Positions 10,900 through 21,777 of a stretch of 64,000 nt of DNA are shown in pieces. This DNA is from Symbiodinium kawagutii. Taxonomy: Eukaryota > Sar > Dinophyceae > Suessiales > Symbiodiniaceae. The stretch is from the NCBI GenBank assembly GCA_009767595.1, contig VSDK01012725.1, positions 1 through 64,000 on the forward strand. The letters run 5' to 3'. Every line of letters begins with the position of its first letter. The first letter of the stretch is position 1. Made by a program: the position numbers and the translations under genes. The notes beneath the pieces are model-generated. The model was not told where the DNA came from. It made no database searches and saw only the letters and a list, made by a program, of their open reading frames with translations.

Positions 10900-11010
10900 C
10901 AGTGGGTCAATATTAACCAACCAATAATGGTGGATAATGACCAACAGTAATAGGGAAAACAATCGTTAATAATAGGGGAACCAGGGGCACAGGGTTTTGA
11001 CCCACACCCA
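10900..11010. mobile_element. Family B hairpin element
   Basis: Starts AGTGGGTCAATATTAACC and ends GGTTTTGACCCACACCC. Interior words CCAATAATGG and AGGGAAAACAAT, reverse orientation. Confidence 0.75.
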
Positions 11011-11474
11011 TTTGGGAAACGTTCTCCAACCGGAGTTTATGGTGAAAACCAACCCCAAATCAAGCTGTTCTATCAATGAATTGGTAGGAACACCTGGTGT
11101 AAACTAGGTGCTGGCAAAGGTCCATATTCAAATACGTGTTGTATAATTACATATGTGCAAAACAGTCGTATCTGTGGAATGCGTACATTTTTGGGTTTGT
11201 AGTTTAGGTTTTGGACCAGACTTCTTTTTGTTCAAAAACTAGCTACATCAAAGTTTCAACGGTCCATATAACTATTGTTTAAACCAGCTTTAATACAAAG
11301 GAGAGATGGGGAGGATGCGAACCCCTGATCACCCCGCGCGGATCATCAGTCATTGATTCGGCCATCCGCCTGCAGGGTCGGTGACGAGATAGCAATCAAG
11401 CCACTGCCAGTGTCCCTGAAGCTACACGATTTCTACACGTTCATCAAGTGGCGGCTGTGCATTCTGTTCGTCTG

Positions 11475-11577
11475 GCGGTTTCTTAAAATAGGGAACCCCA
11501 AAATGGTTGGTTTATCACTATAAACAGTCAATCAACTGGATGATTTCGGGGTACCCCCAGCTATTGAGAAACCACCA
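11475..11577. mobile_element. Family A hairpin element
   Basis: GGCGGTTTCTTAAAATAGGG faces GCTATTGAGAAACCACC. Core GGTTTATCACTATAAA and GATGATTTCGGGGTACCCCC. Confidence 0.8.
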
Positions 11578-11763
11578 TTTAGAGGATTGTTCTTTTTCCA
11601 CACACAACCAGCTGTCTTAGATGTCGCGTTCAAAACACTGATGAAAGCCAGTTCACAGCAGAAAAAATGTATGAAGCAACATCCTCATCCCGCTTGATGC
11701 CGAACAAAGAAATCGCTTGCATTCTTGACCATCATCCACCATGAACTATCTTGATACATTGAG

Positions 11764-11874
11764 GTGGGGGTTTCTCAAAATAGGGGACCTCCAAAATCAA
11801 TGGTTTATTACTATAAATGATCAATATTATTATTAGATGATTTGGGGGTACCCCCAGCTATTGAGAAACCACCA
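11764..11874. mobile_element. Family A hairpin element
   Basis: GTGGGGGTTTCTCAAAATAG faces GCTATTGAGAAACCACCA. Core TTATTACTATAAATGATCAA. Confidence 0.85.
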
Positions 11875-12029
11875 GGTATCGACCCCAACCATAGCTCCAG
11901 CCAAGGTCTGCGACGGGCGAAGCCGCAGCGAAAAACCCAAGTCGTCATGCTCCAGGCCAAAGCCAGTAGATTTACAGATGGCAGTCATGGAAAACTTTAC
12001 GGAAACCCAACGGTTTTGAGATCATTCAT

Positions 12030-12160
12030 GGCCTTTTACCATAGGATTTACCCTGGTGACTCGTTAAAAAACCCAGTTTTATCATTGATTTACCCTGGTG
12101 AATCCATGGGCCTTTACCATAGGATTTACCATAGTCACCGGTTTTTTTGACTCGTTAACC
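12030..12160. repeat. Direct repeat, about 78-bp spacing
   Basis: CCATAGGATTTACC and GACTCGTTAA each occur twice with similar spacing. Confidence 0.6.
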
Positions 12161-12290
12161 CATGAAAAAACCCATGGAAAATCCCACGTCGCAGTGAAAA
12201 AAGCCAGGTCACAGTGGTGGCCATTGCCCCAGTCAATTGGGAGGGGACCATCTCTCCCGTGTGCCGTGCCATCACCCCCTTGGTCAATAC

Positions 12291-12335
12291 CTGCGCCGGT
12301 GACCGCTTGGGAGCTTGATCAGCGAGCTTGATGAG
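12291..12335 (-). CDS. Candidate 45-nt exon of giant gene
   Basis: Bounded by GCCACCCAG|CTCATC and GGCGCAG|GTATTG, phase 0 at both ends. Reads LIKLADQAPKRSPAQ. Too short for a family call. Confidence 0.45.
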
Positions 12336-12633
12336 CTGGGTGGCTTCAGGTTTATGCCAGTTATATATCTGGGAACTTAATGATGGTGAGTTTATGGTTA
12401 ATCATGGTGAAACCAGTGGTTGAATAATGCAATTAATGGTTAAAAATGGTGAATTTACTAACTAAGCATTGGTTTCAACCAGAGTGGCTGAATGGCTGCA
12501 TGTGACCACTGGGGTGCAGAGAAACTTCCGACATGGACATGGGATCATGGCGCTGGAGATTTTGAAAATGGCGCTGGAGAGCCGGTCCCATAGGACCCCA
12601 TCAGCTTGCTGGGCAACGTTACGTTCCAAGAAA

Positions 12634-12720
12634 ATTCAACCCCTATGAAAAATATCAGTCAACCAACCAGTTGTTGATTAATGGTAGGGAAAATGAAAAA
12701 TGTTTGAAACCACCAAACTG
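12634..12720. mobile_element. Family D hairpin element, left end lost
   Basis: CAACCCCTATGAAAAATATC, GTCAACCAACCAGTTGTTGA and TGTTTGAAACCACCAA match the family. The left CTGGTTGGTGGTTT arm is missing. Confidence 0.7.
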
Positions 12721-14353
12721 TATAAATATGCGCCATCCTTTCACCCACAAAAAGCCAAGGAATTGCCATGACATCAAAATTAAATCAACCCTTGACCACC
12801 GAGGTGATTTCATCGTCGCAACGGGTGGTCAAGAATTACAACAGAGTCGTGCCCCAAAGTTGAACGACAAGTGAATAAAGCAATTAGGTAATAACATGTA
12901 ATAACGATCCTGGAGTCGGTCGAATATTCCATGATATAGTGGTTTCATGTCATTTCTTAGAACAGTGAACCCAGAAAATGGTCTCTTTATTGCTAGATAA
13001 ATGATCAATATGGGATGATAACTGGGGGTACCCTATGACTTGAGAAACCCCCATATTCCCCGTGTTACATCTTACCATTTGCCAAGCTTGGGTTCAAGAA
13101 GTGATCATCTCAAGAGACACGATTGAATCTTGGCCGGATCGGATCTTGGCCTAGGGTAGTCTCAGGATATCTCCAGCATACCTAATTGATCCGAATTGAT
13201 TAAATCATGTTATATCATTGATGGCCTAATGGCCTAATGGCCCATAATCAATATCTCCAGGATCACTAATGGCCCAATGGCCCACACCTAATTGATCCTA
13301 ATGAATCATTTACAAAGCTACAAACTAAGGTGCCAACTAAACTGAGGGCTGACTGCCACCTGGAGAAAAAATCCCCATGGAAACCATAGGAAGACCATGA
13401 GGAAACTAGGGAAACTCTTAGAACATCGTGGAAAATGTGAGGAAAAACCAAGAAAAATGGTCAGGGAACCCCATCAGCCACCAATCTGCCAACCCCGCTT
13501 TTTTTTGCGGAACCTGTTGCACATATCCCTCTTTTCAGTTGTTCGCATCCAACGATCACAGTTTGCTGGTTGGTCAACAGTCAAAGCACTGCTATCTGCT
13601 GTTGGCCACTGCTTTGTCTTTAGTAGGAGCCAAACGTTTGCTCTTAATAATGAACTGGGAAATTAAACCAGAGCAACCAAACATGTACATCATAAACCAT
13701 CAACCAATCATCCTTAAGCAGCCAGGGATTCTCCAATGGGACAGCTGTCAAGTCACCAGAAATGCCAGGCGATCAGGGATGTTCTTCAAATCATCGGAGA
13801 ACTTCAACAGTTCAACGAGATACCTGGGCCCGCCATCAGCGTCCCTTGATCTTCTGGGTGCTGAGTCGTTGCCCTATGATATCCCAGGTACGACAACCAC
13901 AAGGATAACGGCCGATATAAACTTCAACCATGATGACAAGCACGAGAAACGGGACGTCTTTGCTATGATCATCAATGATCAAGAGTTAACAAACCGCACA
14001 CGGTGGGCAAAACCATCTCGCGTCTAATGAAACACTTTTGTGCAACCCCTGAGGGGCGGGGCGGGTTCCTTACCCTGGAAACGCGGCTGCATCCCTCTAG
14101 ATATACATAGATGCAGCAAAACACCCACACCCATAATAGTTACCGAAGTGGATACAGTATGTTTATATGTTGTTCTTAATAATTGATGGTTAATGATGCT
14201 TTATGATGATGGTTATGAAAATTATATGAGAATCATAATTGCACAAACAGTGATATGTGTACATGTGAAAATATGTTTGCAGGGAGAAAAAAAGCAGGAA
14301 AGAAAAACTGCATTTTGGCTATTCCATTCGATACATACGTATTATATATAATT
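12721..14353. other. Intron-like DNA, no exon accepted
   Basis: Contains one family A element (listed), repeated GGCCTAATGGCC words near 13220-13280, and a plus-strand open stretch at 13428-14027 that looks like chance (no codon bias). A small minus-strand island at 13810-13850 is undecided. Confidence 0.5.
12939..13053. mobile_element. Family A hairpin element
   Basis: GTGGTTTCATGTCATTTCTT start is degenerate. The right part GATAACTGGGGGTACCCTAT and TTGAGAAACCCCC is well kept. Confidence 0.65.
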
Positions 14354-14460
14354 TGGGTGTTTCTCAAGATAGGAGTACTCCTGAATCATCCTTTATGTTC
14401 ACTATTTGTAACAATAAGAAACTAACCATTTTGAGGGTTCCCCGTTTCAAGAAACCACTA
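14354..14460. mobile_element. Family A hairpin element
   Basis: TGGGTGTTTCTCAAGATAGG faces CCGTTTCAAGAAACCAC. Core GAATCATCC and ACTAACCATTTTGAGG. Confidence 0.75.
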
Positions 14461-14776
14461 TTTATCTGGAAACATGTGTTTTCAAACAAAAGTATCGATC
14501 ACAACACCACATGTCGCAGGTCTCAAGCAAAACAAGGATGATTCTACAGCTAGGCACCAAGTGGTCTCAACAATCATGGCACCCGCTGGATCCCGCGAAG
14601 CTGGAGGTTCAAAGTCCATATTTTTCACAAGGAAATCATCCGTTTTAGCAGGTCAGCCACCATGCGAATCAACCATTTTTCATAGGTCAACGATGGTAAA
14701 ACCATCCATAAAACGGTGGATTTCCGCGCAAACGGCTTGCTTTCCCAGAGAAATTCGCCATGGATAAGGATCCCAC

Positions 14777-14840
14777 GGTGGTCCCTGGCTTCCAGCGGCG
14801 TTCTCCCAAGGAACCCAGCAGCGATGCCCATGATGTCCCA
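14777..14840 (-). CDS. Candidate exon of giant gene
   Basis: Bounded by CCACGGTAG|TGGGAC and GACCACC|GTGGGA. Reads WDIMGIAAGFLGRTPLE plus four residues and one base. Family not recognised. The plus strand is also open here, so strand choice rests on splice signals. Confidence 0.4.
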
Positions 14841-14909
14841 CTACCGTGGTGCCCCCAGGATTGATGGCAAAAATTTCCATGGATTTTTGTGGATAACTAG
14901 GATCGATAT

Positions 14910-15000
14910 GGGTGTTTCTCGACTAGGGGACCCCTAAATCATCCAATATGAACCATTTAGAGTAATAAAAACAACCATTGTGGGGGGTCCCCTATCTTTG
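14910..15000. mobile_element. Family A hairpin element, right arm eroded
   Basis: GGGTGTTTCTCGACTAGGGG, then ACCCCTAAATCATCC and GTGGGGGGTCCCCTAT. Confidence 0.7.
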
Positions 15001-15213
15001 ATCACTAAGAATTGAGTCTTTGTGAACTGATTGATATCTAGGATTTTTGGGATCACTAGGGTTCATATCTACGAAGATCACCAATTCCGGAACCATAGTG
15101 ATATGGATAAGGTGACACCCAGATTCCACAGTGGGCTAAGATCACAGAACAGTGGTTACATTCCACGACGGTGTATGGTAAATGTTATTCCACAGTTGGA
15201 GATTCTCGAAATG

Positions 15214-15323
15214 TCTGTGGGTCAAAACCCTGTACCCCTGGTTCCCCATCATTAACCATTGTTTTCCCTATTATTACTGGTTATTATCCCCCATTATTGG
15301 TTGGTTAATATTGACCCATAGCC
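15214..15323. mobile_element. Family B hairpin element
   Basis: CTGTGGGTCAAAACCCTGTA faces GGTTAATATTGACCCATAGC. Forward orientation, well preserved. It abuts a family A relic. Confidence 0.85.
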
Positions 15324-15404
15324 AAATAGGAGACCCCTAAAATGGATGGTTTGAGAAGAACGGATGATCAGGGGGACCCCCCCCCCCCGTTGTGAGAAAC
15401 TGCC
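15324..15404. mobile_element. Family A relic
   Basis: AATAGGAGACCCCTAAAATG, a C-run at 15377-15388 and TTGTGAGAAACTGCC remain. Confidence 0.55.
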
Positions 15405-15552
15405 CATGCTTCAGTGACTTCACTGATCCGTTGCAACATCGGCCCAAGGGTGACCCGCTACCACCAGGTGATGGATAGATCAATGAAGCGCCAATCGTTT
15501 GAAGGGAAATCACGAATCGTGCTGAGTTACAACAAGACTTGGGATACCTTGT

Positions 15553-15583
15553 GTCACTAGTGATCACTAGTGATCACTAGTGA
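15553..15583. repeat. 10-bp tandem repeat
   Basis: Three copies of the palindromic unit GATCACTAGT. Confidence 0.85.
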
Positions 15584-15679
15584 TGAGTTCCTAGATGTCA
15601 CTAGTTCTCACTTTTGTTACTTGATCTCCCACTGTCATTGGCCAGGTGGGAACTCAGTTCACCGGGAGCCCTGCTAGGC

Positions 15680-15744
15680 CCGGCCCAGCCCCCAGGGCAT
15701 CCGGGCATCAAATAAGTCATCTGCGTCAGAGGCAAAGACCAAAC
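15680..15744 (-). CDS. Candidate exon of giant gene
   Basis: Acceptor CTTCCCAG|GTTTGG. Reads LVFASDADDLFDARMPWG. Proposed GC-type donor at GGGCCGG|GCCTAG, because an in-frame TAG follows. Family not recognised. Confidence 0.35.
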
Positions 15745-15799
15745 CTGGGAAGTGGTCAACCAACAACACTTGCGGTGGCATGGTGAGGCTGGGGTTATG

Positions 15800-15897
15800 A
15801 CCATGGTTAGTTGCGACCTATGTTTGGTAGCTGAACTAACTCCTAGAAACCATGGTTGGTGACCGCTTACGAGTCGTGGGGGTGCACATCCAAGTAG
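15800..15897. mobile_element. Family E relic
   Basis: Ends GGTGCACATCCAAGTAG, the right arm of family E. Internal ACCATGGTTAGTTGCGACC and its inverse GAAACCATGGTTGGTGACC are present. Confidence 0.5.
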
Positions 15898-16382
15898 CAT
15901 GGTGAGGCTAGGGAAGAACCATGAACAGGAACCGAGTCAACCAGTGAACCATCAACAGGCCATCAATGAAACACCCAATACACCATCGAAAAACCCAGTA
16001 AACCATCAACAAGCCACCAACAAACTATTGAAAAGCCAGGTGTTGTTTAAACTGCGAGCCACGAATAACTGGAAAACCAGGTGTTACTTTTCCAACAAAG
16101 CAACAAGCTTATGTCAACACATAGAAGCAAAGAGACAGACAGATAAAAGACGAAAAACACTCTTCTGCAGGCCATGGGAAAAATGGTATCAGAGAATCGG
16201 AGTCGAAAGCCAGCTGGGCCATGTGGACAATTGCTTCTACCGGTTTACCTATGGCTTTGTCCAAAAAATAAAGTACCCCTCTAGATGGTGAGTTTCCCTG
16301 CAACAAATGTTTATTATTGGATGGTTGGTAGGTCAAATATTTATATAGATGTTCCATGAGTTTCCCAGAACAGACCATCAAC

Positions 16383-16438
16383 TGGGTAGTATTTGATGCA
16401 GTGCAGCATGTCGTCGACGCGACTGGGCGTGCGCAACC
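16383..16438 (-). CDS. Candidate exon of giant gene
   Basis: Bounded by GAGCTACCAG|GGTTGCG and TACTACCCA|GTTGAT. Reads LRTPSRVDDMLHCIKYYP after two bases. The frame stays open upstream as well (to about 16570), so the exon could be longer. Family not recognised. Confidence 0.4.
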
Positions 16439-17238
16439 CTGGTAGCTCTAGCGACTGCGAGATGATGTTCGTTGATCTTAAACGGCGGTTCATCATGGCA
16501 AAAGTGATGGGTACACTACCATTTTGTTGGGCCACTCCTGGTAGCTCCAAATCGCTCCACCTTAAAAGGGCCATAGGGATACCCCTACCTCTCTCTCCCA
16601 ACCACCGGCCAGTCAATCATGGTTAAACAATGTGTTAAGTGATGGGTTAATGACGCTTAAAATGTTTTGGTCATATCTGACCAGTGTCTGAACAACTCGC
16701 TTTGCTGCTAAACTGCAATGACACCATCAAAAGAACGCTCATCGGTTTCAGTCAAGGTACAAAAGATATCTAAGCATCATTTTGCCACAGACATTGGTCG
16801 ACCCAGCCATTACTTCTTGATTATGGTCCTCTTTTGAGCTGGTTTCATCTGTTAAGAAGACTGCAGTGGCTCAGTTGCGGTATATTGACTTGACAATCCG
16901 CATTGGTGGAAGGCTACCTACATGTGGCTGCGGGTCACAATGGTACGCTGGCTGTTCACATCCAATAAATGCCCAGTGACGAGTCCAACTGTGATGTGAA
17001 ACCCATCCATGTTTGGGATCATTGGCAATGACCCACCCATGTATACATGTTGGTTATCTTCAGCCTTCACTTACTGCCATGTCAACGATCCTCAAGCGAC
17101 AAATAAGTTGTTCAAAGGAACATGATGTCTGGCTCCGGATTGTTCTCTAGGACCATGTTGATCTACAAACTCTTTAGCATTGCCGCAGCTCATGGCTTTA
17201 AGCTGCTTGCAGGGGGGGTTCAGGTACGAGTCATTTGA
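16439..17238. other. No further exon accepted
   Basis: 16439-16570 may be exon or intron (same open minus frame). 16620-17238 shows no convincing frame. Confidence 0.4.
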
Positions 17239-17346
17239 TGGTTTCTCAAAGTATGGGCACCCCAAATCATTCTATATTAACCATTGTAGTCGTAAACCAT
17301 CAAGAAGCAACCATTTCTCTGGTTCCCCGTTTTGAGAACCCCCCAT
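17239..17346. mobile_element. Family A hairpin element
   Basis: GGTTTCTCAAAGTATGGGCA faces GGTTCCCCGTTTTGAGAACC. Core AAATCATTCTATATTAACC. Confidence 0.75.
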
Positions 17347-17354
17347 ATTGTCAC

Positions 17355-17510
17355 TGCTTGCTTCAGCCTGTCTGCCGCACAGCTGGCCAGTGGCAATGCA
17401 GTTGGTGGCAGAGCTGAAGATGGAGTTGCTGTTCAGGTTGATTTTGGTATCCTTAGACCTCAGAGCTTGGCTGCCGTCCAGTGAACGACCCTCTGGATGG
17501 CCATCAGCAG
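17355..17510 (-). CDS. Candidate 156-nt exon of giant gene
   Basis: Proposed borders ATGATGAG|CTGCTG and GCAAGCA|GTGACA. Peptide includes DGHPEGRSLDGSQALRSKD, then TKINLNSNS and ATNCIATGQL. Codons are G/C-ending. The plus strand also has a spliceable frame (LASGNAVGGRAEDGVAVQ between CACAG and GTTGAT), so the strand is not settled. An adjoining minus frame (GRLVNDELLMAIQR, about 17500-17560) overlaps it. Confidence 0.35.
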
Positions 17511-18311
17511 CTCATCATTCACCAGGCGGCCATCCACAGATGCGCCGACCGTGTTTCTTCATGCTGGAAAACGTCCCATGAGTCGTGAGATACCTCGTAA
17601 TTAATGGTGAACGTTGCTCCCTGCACTGGTTGTGAAGCCATCGTCTCAAGCTAAGCATGGTTGAAAATCAGCCAAAACATCGACTGGAACCACCAACCAG
17701 TTCAATACATTCAAATATCAATTGCTAGTCATCAACCAAAATAACCATTGGAATTCTTCGCCATGATAAATCATCATCATGATTCAGCGGAACAGTTCCC
17801 CGTCAAACGATCCCAAAAATCATCAAAAATCCACGCTTTTGGAGGACCATCCATGGGAGTGAATTCGGCGCAGTCCCTGTTGATCCCTGAAGTTCACGAT
17901 CCAGGGACCCCGATTCTAATGGGTTAATTTTCAAAGATCGTGTTTGAAGCCTGAAACATGTTTTGTTCCCTGAATATTACTCCGGTTTCATTGATTAATG
18001 AGTACCTTTGATGAGTTTGGGCATTTTTGGGAAGCCCGAAAAAATAAATTGTTGCTTAATCACGGACTTAGGTTGGGAAAATCCAGTAAAGAAACACTTC
18101 CAGTCCCAAAAGGCCATCAGTAACCATCATGAAGTATCATTAAGTGTCATTAACACTCATCATTCATGACTATATACTAACCATCTATAGCTCCTGCTGC
18201 ATGTTTAAGCAGCACCACCATTAACAGTTCCGCCGGAGAATCCACGAATTCATGGTTTCCAAGCGGCTTTGTCTATCAAATCTGATGCTTTTCCTATGCT
18301 TTTCCTATGGG

Positions 18312-18424
18312 GCAGTGGGTCAAAACCCCGTACCCCTGGTTCCCCTATCATTCACCCTTGGTTTCCCTATACTTGGCTGGGTAATAACCACCATTGTTGG
18401 GTGGTCAATATTGACCCATAGCCC
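18312..18424. mobile_element. Family B hairpin element
   Basis: GGCAGTGGGTCAAAACCCCG faces GTCAATATTGACCCATAGCC. Interior ACCCCTGGTTCCCCTATCAT is canonical. Confidence 0.85.
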
Positions 18425-18585
18425 TATGGGTTGATTTTCCAGCTACCAGCCCCTGAAGGCCATCCATGGCTCCAGACAGGATGGTCCTACGTGGCACCGA
18501 GGCGATTTTGGGAAGCTCCTGACGCAGCACCGCTGGGAGATCCAGCGGTGGCACCATTCAGTGATGGGGAGCTGGGTCGAGCAGT

Positions 18586-18608
18586 TAACCAACCAACCAA
18601 CCAACCAA
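18586..18608. repeat. (AACC)n microsatellite
   Basis: Five to six AACC units. Confidence 0.85.
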
Positions 18609-18661
18609 TGGCTAATAATAGGAGAGAACAACCAACAATCATAGGAGATATACCAGATTTA

Positions 18662-18774
18662 TATGGCTTGGGATGCTTTGGGTCAAGGCTTTAACCAACT
18701 AATGGGGGATAGTGAGCAACAATGATGGGCAATGATAGGGGAACCAGGGGTCCGCGGTTTTGACTCATAGCCAT
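18662..18774. mobile_element. Family B hairpin element
   Basis: Reverse orientation: TGGCTTGGGATGCTTTGGGT start, AGGGGAACCAGGGGTCC and GGTTTTGACTCATAGCCA end. Confidence 0.75.
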
Positions 18775-18930
18775 TTGTTGCACCCCCCGGTGATGTACCA
18801 TCTATAGGCTTTAAGAAGCCCCGAGTTTACCTGCTTAGCGGGTGATTTGCCTGCAAATATCGTGCTATGTGCATCCCATAGGGCTATGTGCATCCAACAT
18901 GTACCCCTTCATGATGAACAGAAGCCAACT

Positions 18931-19015
18931 GCGGTTTTTAACCCATGGTTTCTTGTTTAACCCATGGTTTTTCGTTTAAGCCATGGTTTCTCGTTTAACC
19001 CATGGTTTTTGGTCC
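18931..19015. repeat. Tandem repeat of about 20 bp
   Basis: Four copies of AACCCATGGTTTCTTGTTT and variants; a further AACCCATGG occurs at about 19048. Confidence 0.8.
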
Positions 19016-19934
19016 ATCTATTTGTGCATCCCATAGCTTCGCCTTTAACCCATGGGTTTTTCAATACCATTCCCCAGCTACGGGTCACCTGGGTACGCTC
19101 CCTCGAAGGTGGGGAGTGGCTGGAGATCCAGAGCTATGGGATGCTGTTGGTCAAGAGCCCCGTGGGTACCCGGCACTGCATGCAGCCAAGCCCAGTGATG
19201 AAGCCGTGCTTAGGCTGGTTGGCGTGGGTTCTCTATAGCCGTTTTCGAAAAAATTGGCCGGGTCCGGGTGGATCCATGATGGGATATGGAATATACAACT
19301 AGACATACATGCATGTGTGTATATCTATATATATATATGTAAATATAATATGCGTACATATTTTAATATAAATATAGATGTAGTTGAATGAAAAATATAT
19401 ATATTATATAGACCTGTTCCTTTCCGATTCGGTACCAAACCCTGAAACGTTGGTATTTGGAGCAAACGGTGTTTTTCCCCGAAACATCTAAAAAACTCCG
19501 CAGTTTGGCCAAACATTGGAAATCCTACCCCACTGGATGGTATATCTATCCATAGATTCATATTTCCATGGATCCATATAAATAATGTTGAGATCCGGAC
19601 ATCATACATCCAGAATTAAAATATGGGCACTCAATATCATGTTCCCATTGAAGATCCTGCTCGAACAACCCCCACCATTTTCATGGTGAAATATGGATGA
19701 TCACAAGCGGTGGGGTGGTTATATATGTTTTTTTCTATCGTTCTTCCATTTTCATGGACAGCTTTACCCGTCATGACTCCAGCATCACATTCCGCAACCT
19801 CTTCGTGCTACATTTCACATCTCACATCTTCAGGTTCCAAACCACCAGAGATGTCTGTGTCTCTCTGTGCTGCATCCCCTCCCGGGGAGGGGCTCCAGTA
19901 TGGGTACTTGACCTATGCTGGAGCGGGAATCAAC

Positions 19935-19982
19935 CTGGCAGAAACATCCCCGGCGGCTCTACCCATGGTCGACACCAGCGAG
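19935..19982 (-). CDS. Candidate exon, TPR-like
   Basis: Bounded by AACCGTAG|CTCGCTGG and TTCTGCCAG|GTTGAT. Reads SLVSTMGRAAGDVSA between one leading and two trailing bases. The leading base fits the preceding exon if that exon uses the downstream donor GGTGAG|GTGCTG. The plus strand is also open here. Confidence 0.4.
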
Positions 19983-20669
19983 CTACGGTTTGCCTATGGA
20001 TTGGGGAGGCGCTAGTGAGTAGTGCCGGGGGGGTGGGCAGCGTGTACAGTTGCTTGTCTGCCTCCTCTGCGTGCATGCGTGTGTCTGTACATAGGAGTTA
20101 GCTGTTGTTTTCCCTTAGGCAGCTTTGTAGTGGACAGTTTCTGCCCTTATCAGGCTAAACGGCTTGAAAGTGCTGTCTAGTTGTATCGGGCCTTTAGGCG
20201 TGCCTTTAGGTGTTGTACCTTCAGCCTTTCGATACGGCGGGGGCCCTCGTGGCTGATTCCTAGCTCTGGTTAGATGACTCCTTTGTCTGGTAGGGTAGGA
20301 TCGGTAGTTGCCGCTTGCACATAGGCCTCTGTTCTCACAGTTTGGGTAGCTTCAGTTGTACAGTTCTATGTCCTGACTAATTTAATGCAATTTTTGGTAT
20401 CCACTACATGCCCCGTGCTCGGGTGTGAAGTGCCTTCCCTGGTGGAGGAGGATACTACTACTCTGTGCTGCATCCCCCACTGCTGGCAACTGGTGGCATT
20501 CACCATCTGAATAGGGGTTGGTTCACCTACCTTGGAGCCCCAGTCAACCATGATCAACCACGACCCATCCTCGACCATGACTTCACCAACCCACGGAACC
20601 AACGGCCCTGCATGGCCCGGCGCGCATCCAGCCCTGCCGCAACTTGCCACCCTTGGCACAGCACCTCAC

Positions 20670-20783
20670 CTCTTCGATCTGTAGAATCAACGAGTCCAGG
20701 GATTCCACGACGTCCTTCTTCCTGAGCGATGCTGGGAGCCACGCGAAGTGCCGCCGCGGATGTGGCGTCTGTGTGCTTGGCTC
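20670..20783 (-). CDS. Candidate exon, helical repeat-like
   Basis: Bounded by CTACAACAG|GAGCC and ATCGAAGAG|GTGAGG, 38 codons, phase 0 both ends. Contains HFAWLPASLRKKDVVES and LDSLILQIEE, a clear amphipathic helix. A second AG (CACACAG|ACG) is in phase too. Confidence 0.6.
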
Positions 20784-20988
20784 CTGTTGTAGATAGACTT
20801 GAGCAGTGCCAGTGGCAAATGTTGGCTTAGGTTAATACGTATAGGTTGAATACTACCATGGGACACATTTCAAAGCTTTGCTGTTTGGAATTGTTATCCT
20901 GCAACAGAAGACCGTAGAAGAGATATATCAAAATGTCTCTCATCATTTTGGAGGACGATCATCATTTGGGATAGCAATGTGATATTTG

Positions 20989-21096
20989 CTGGTTTCTTAA
21001 AATATGGAACCCCAAGAAGTGGTTGGTTTACTGCTGGCAATGATGAATCTTGGATGATTGATATTGGATGTACTCCTGTGACTTGAGAAACCACCA
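20989..21096. mobile_element. Family A hairpin element
   Basis: GGTTTCTTAAAATATGGAAC faces CTCCTGTGACTTGAGAAACC. Mixed end subtypes. Confidence 0.75.
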
Positions 21097-21101
21097 TTTC
21101 G

Positions 21102-21203
21102 GCGTTTCTCAAAATAGGGGTACCCCCAAATCATCCTTGTATCATGTATATTTAGTAACAAACCAACCATTTTGGGGGTACCCTATTTTGAGAAACCACC
21201 ATT
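21102..21203. mobile_element. Family A hairpin element, near-consensus
   Basis: GTTTCTCAAAATAGGGGTAC faces GTACCCTATTTTGAGAAACC. One of the best-kept copies. Confidence 0.9.
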
Positions 21204-21320
21204 TGGCTATGGGTCAAAACCCCCTACCCCTGGTTGCCCATCATTAACCATTGTTTTCCTTATTATTGGTTGGTCATTATCCCCCATGAAATTGGTTAGT
21301 TAATATTGATCCATGGCCAT
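21203..21320. mobile_element. Family B hairpin element
   Basis: GGCTATGGGTCAAAACCCCC faces TTAATATTGATCCATGGCC. Directly adjacent to two family A copies. Confidence 0.85.
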
Positions 21321-21397
21321 TTAGTAACTGTTTAACCATTATTGCTGGTTATCATATGATGTTATCCCCTATTATTAGCCATCATTAACCACCATTT

Positions 21398-21499
21398 GGG
21401 TGTTTCTCAAAATAGGGGGACCCCCAAATCATCCATTACTAGTCATTTATGGTAATAAACCAACCATTTTATGGGGTTCACTATTTTGAGAAACCTCCC
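21398..21499. mobile_element. Family A hairpin element, near-consensus
   Basis: GGGTGTTTCTCAAAATAGGG faces GTTCACTATTTTGAGAAACC. Core AAACCAACCATTTTATGGGG. Confidence 0.85.
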
Positions 21500-21508
21500 T
21501 TTAGTAAC

Positions 21509-21622
21509 CTCTCCCAAAATTTTGGATGTCGGATCTTCATGGCGGGTCCAAGTTCGGCCGCTCTCAGGATCCAACGCCAACTTCTGGAAGAGGATTTTCA
21601 CCTCCTTGGCCAGTCGAAGCGC
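21509..21622 (-). CDS. Candidate exon, TPR-like
   Basis: Bounded by CCGCTGGGAG|GCGCTT and TTGGGAGAG|GTTACT, 38 codons, phase 0 at both ends. Reads ALRLAKEVKILFQKLALDPE. The opening is nearly the same as the exon at 40544-40623 (ALAMAKEAAELL), as expected for repeated units. The upstream frame (WPTRWE) is also open, so the exon may start earlier. Confidence 0.6.
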
Positions 21623-21735
21623 CTCCCAGCGGGTCGGCCACGTGGGGAACGTGGGGAGTGAGTGGTGGTCCAAGGATATGGTTCAATGGCGGTGAAGCCT
21701 CACCATGGTGCCTATGTTGATAGATATTAGGAAGC

Positions 21736-21777
21736 GATATAAGAATTGATATAAGAATTGATATAAGAATTGATATA
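21736..21777. repeat. 12-bp tandem repeat
   Basis: Three and a half copies of GATATAAGAATT. Confidence 0.9.

Noticed and set aside
11302-11400. Second tRNA-like stretch (minus strand, GGGGTTCGCATCC)
   Set aside because: Only the T-arm-like part is convincing; the acceptor ends do not pair.
13428-14027. 199-codon plus-strand open frame
   Set aside because: No codon bias, low-complexity words, no splice or start context; likely chance.
19060-19270. Plus-strand frames such as RSLEGGEWLEIQSYG
   Set aside because: Several frames on both strands are open and none has matching splice borders; left unassigned.
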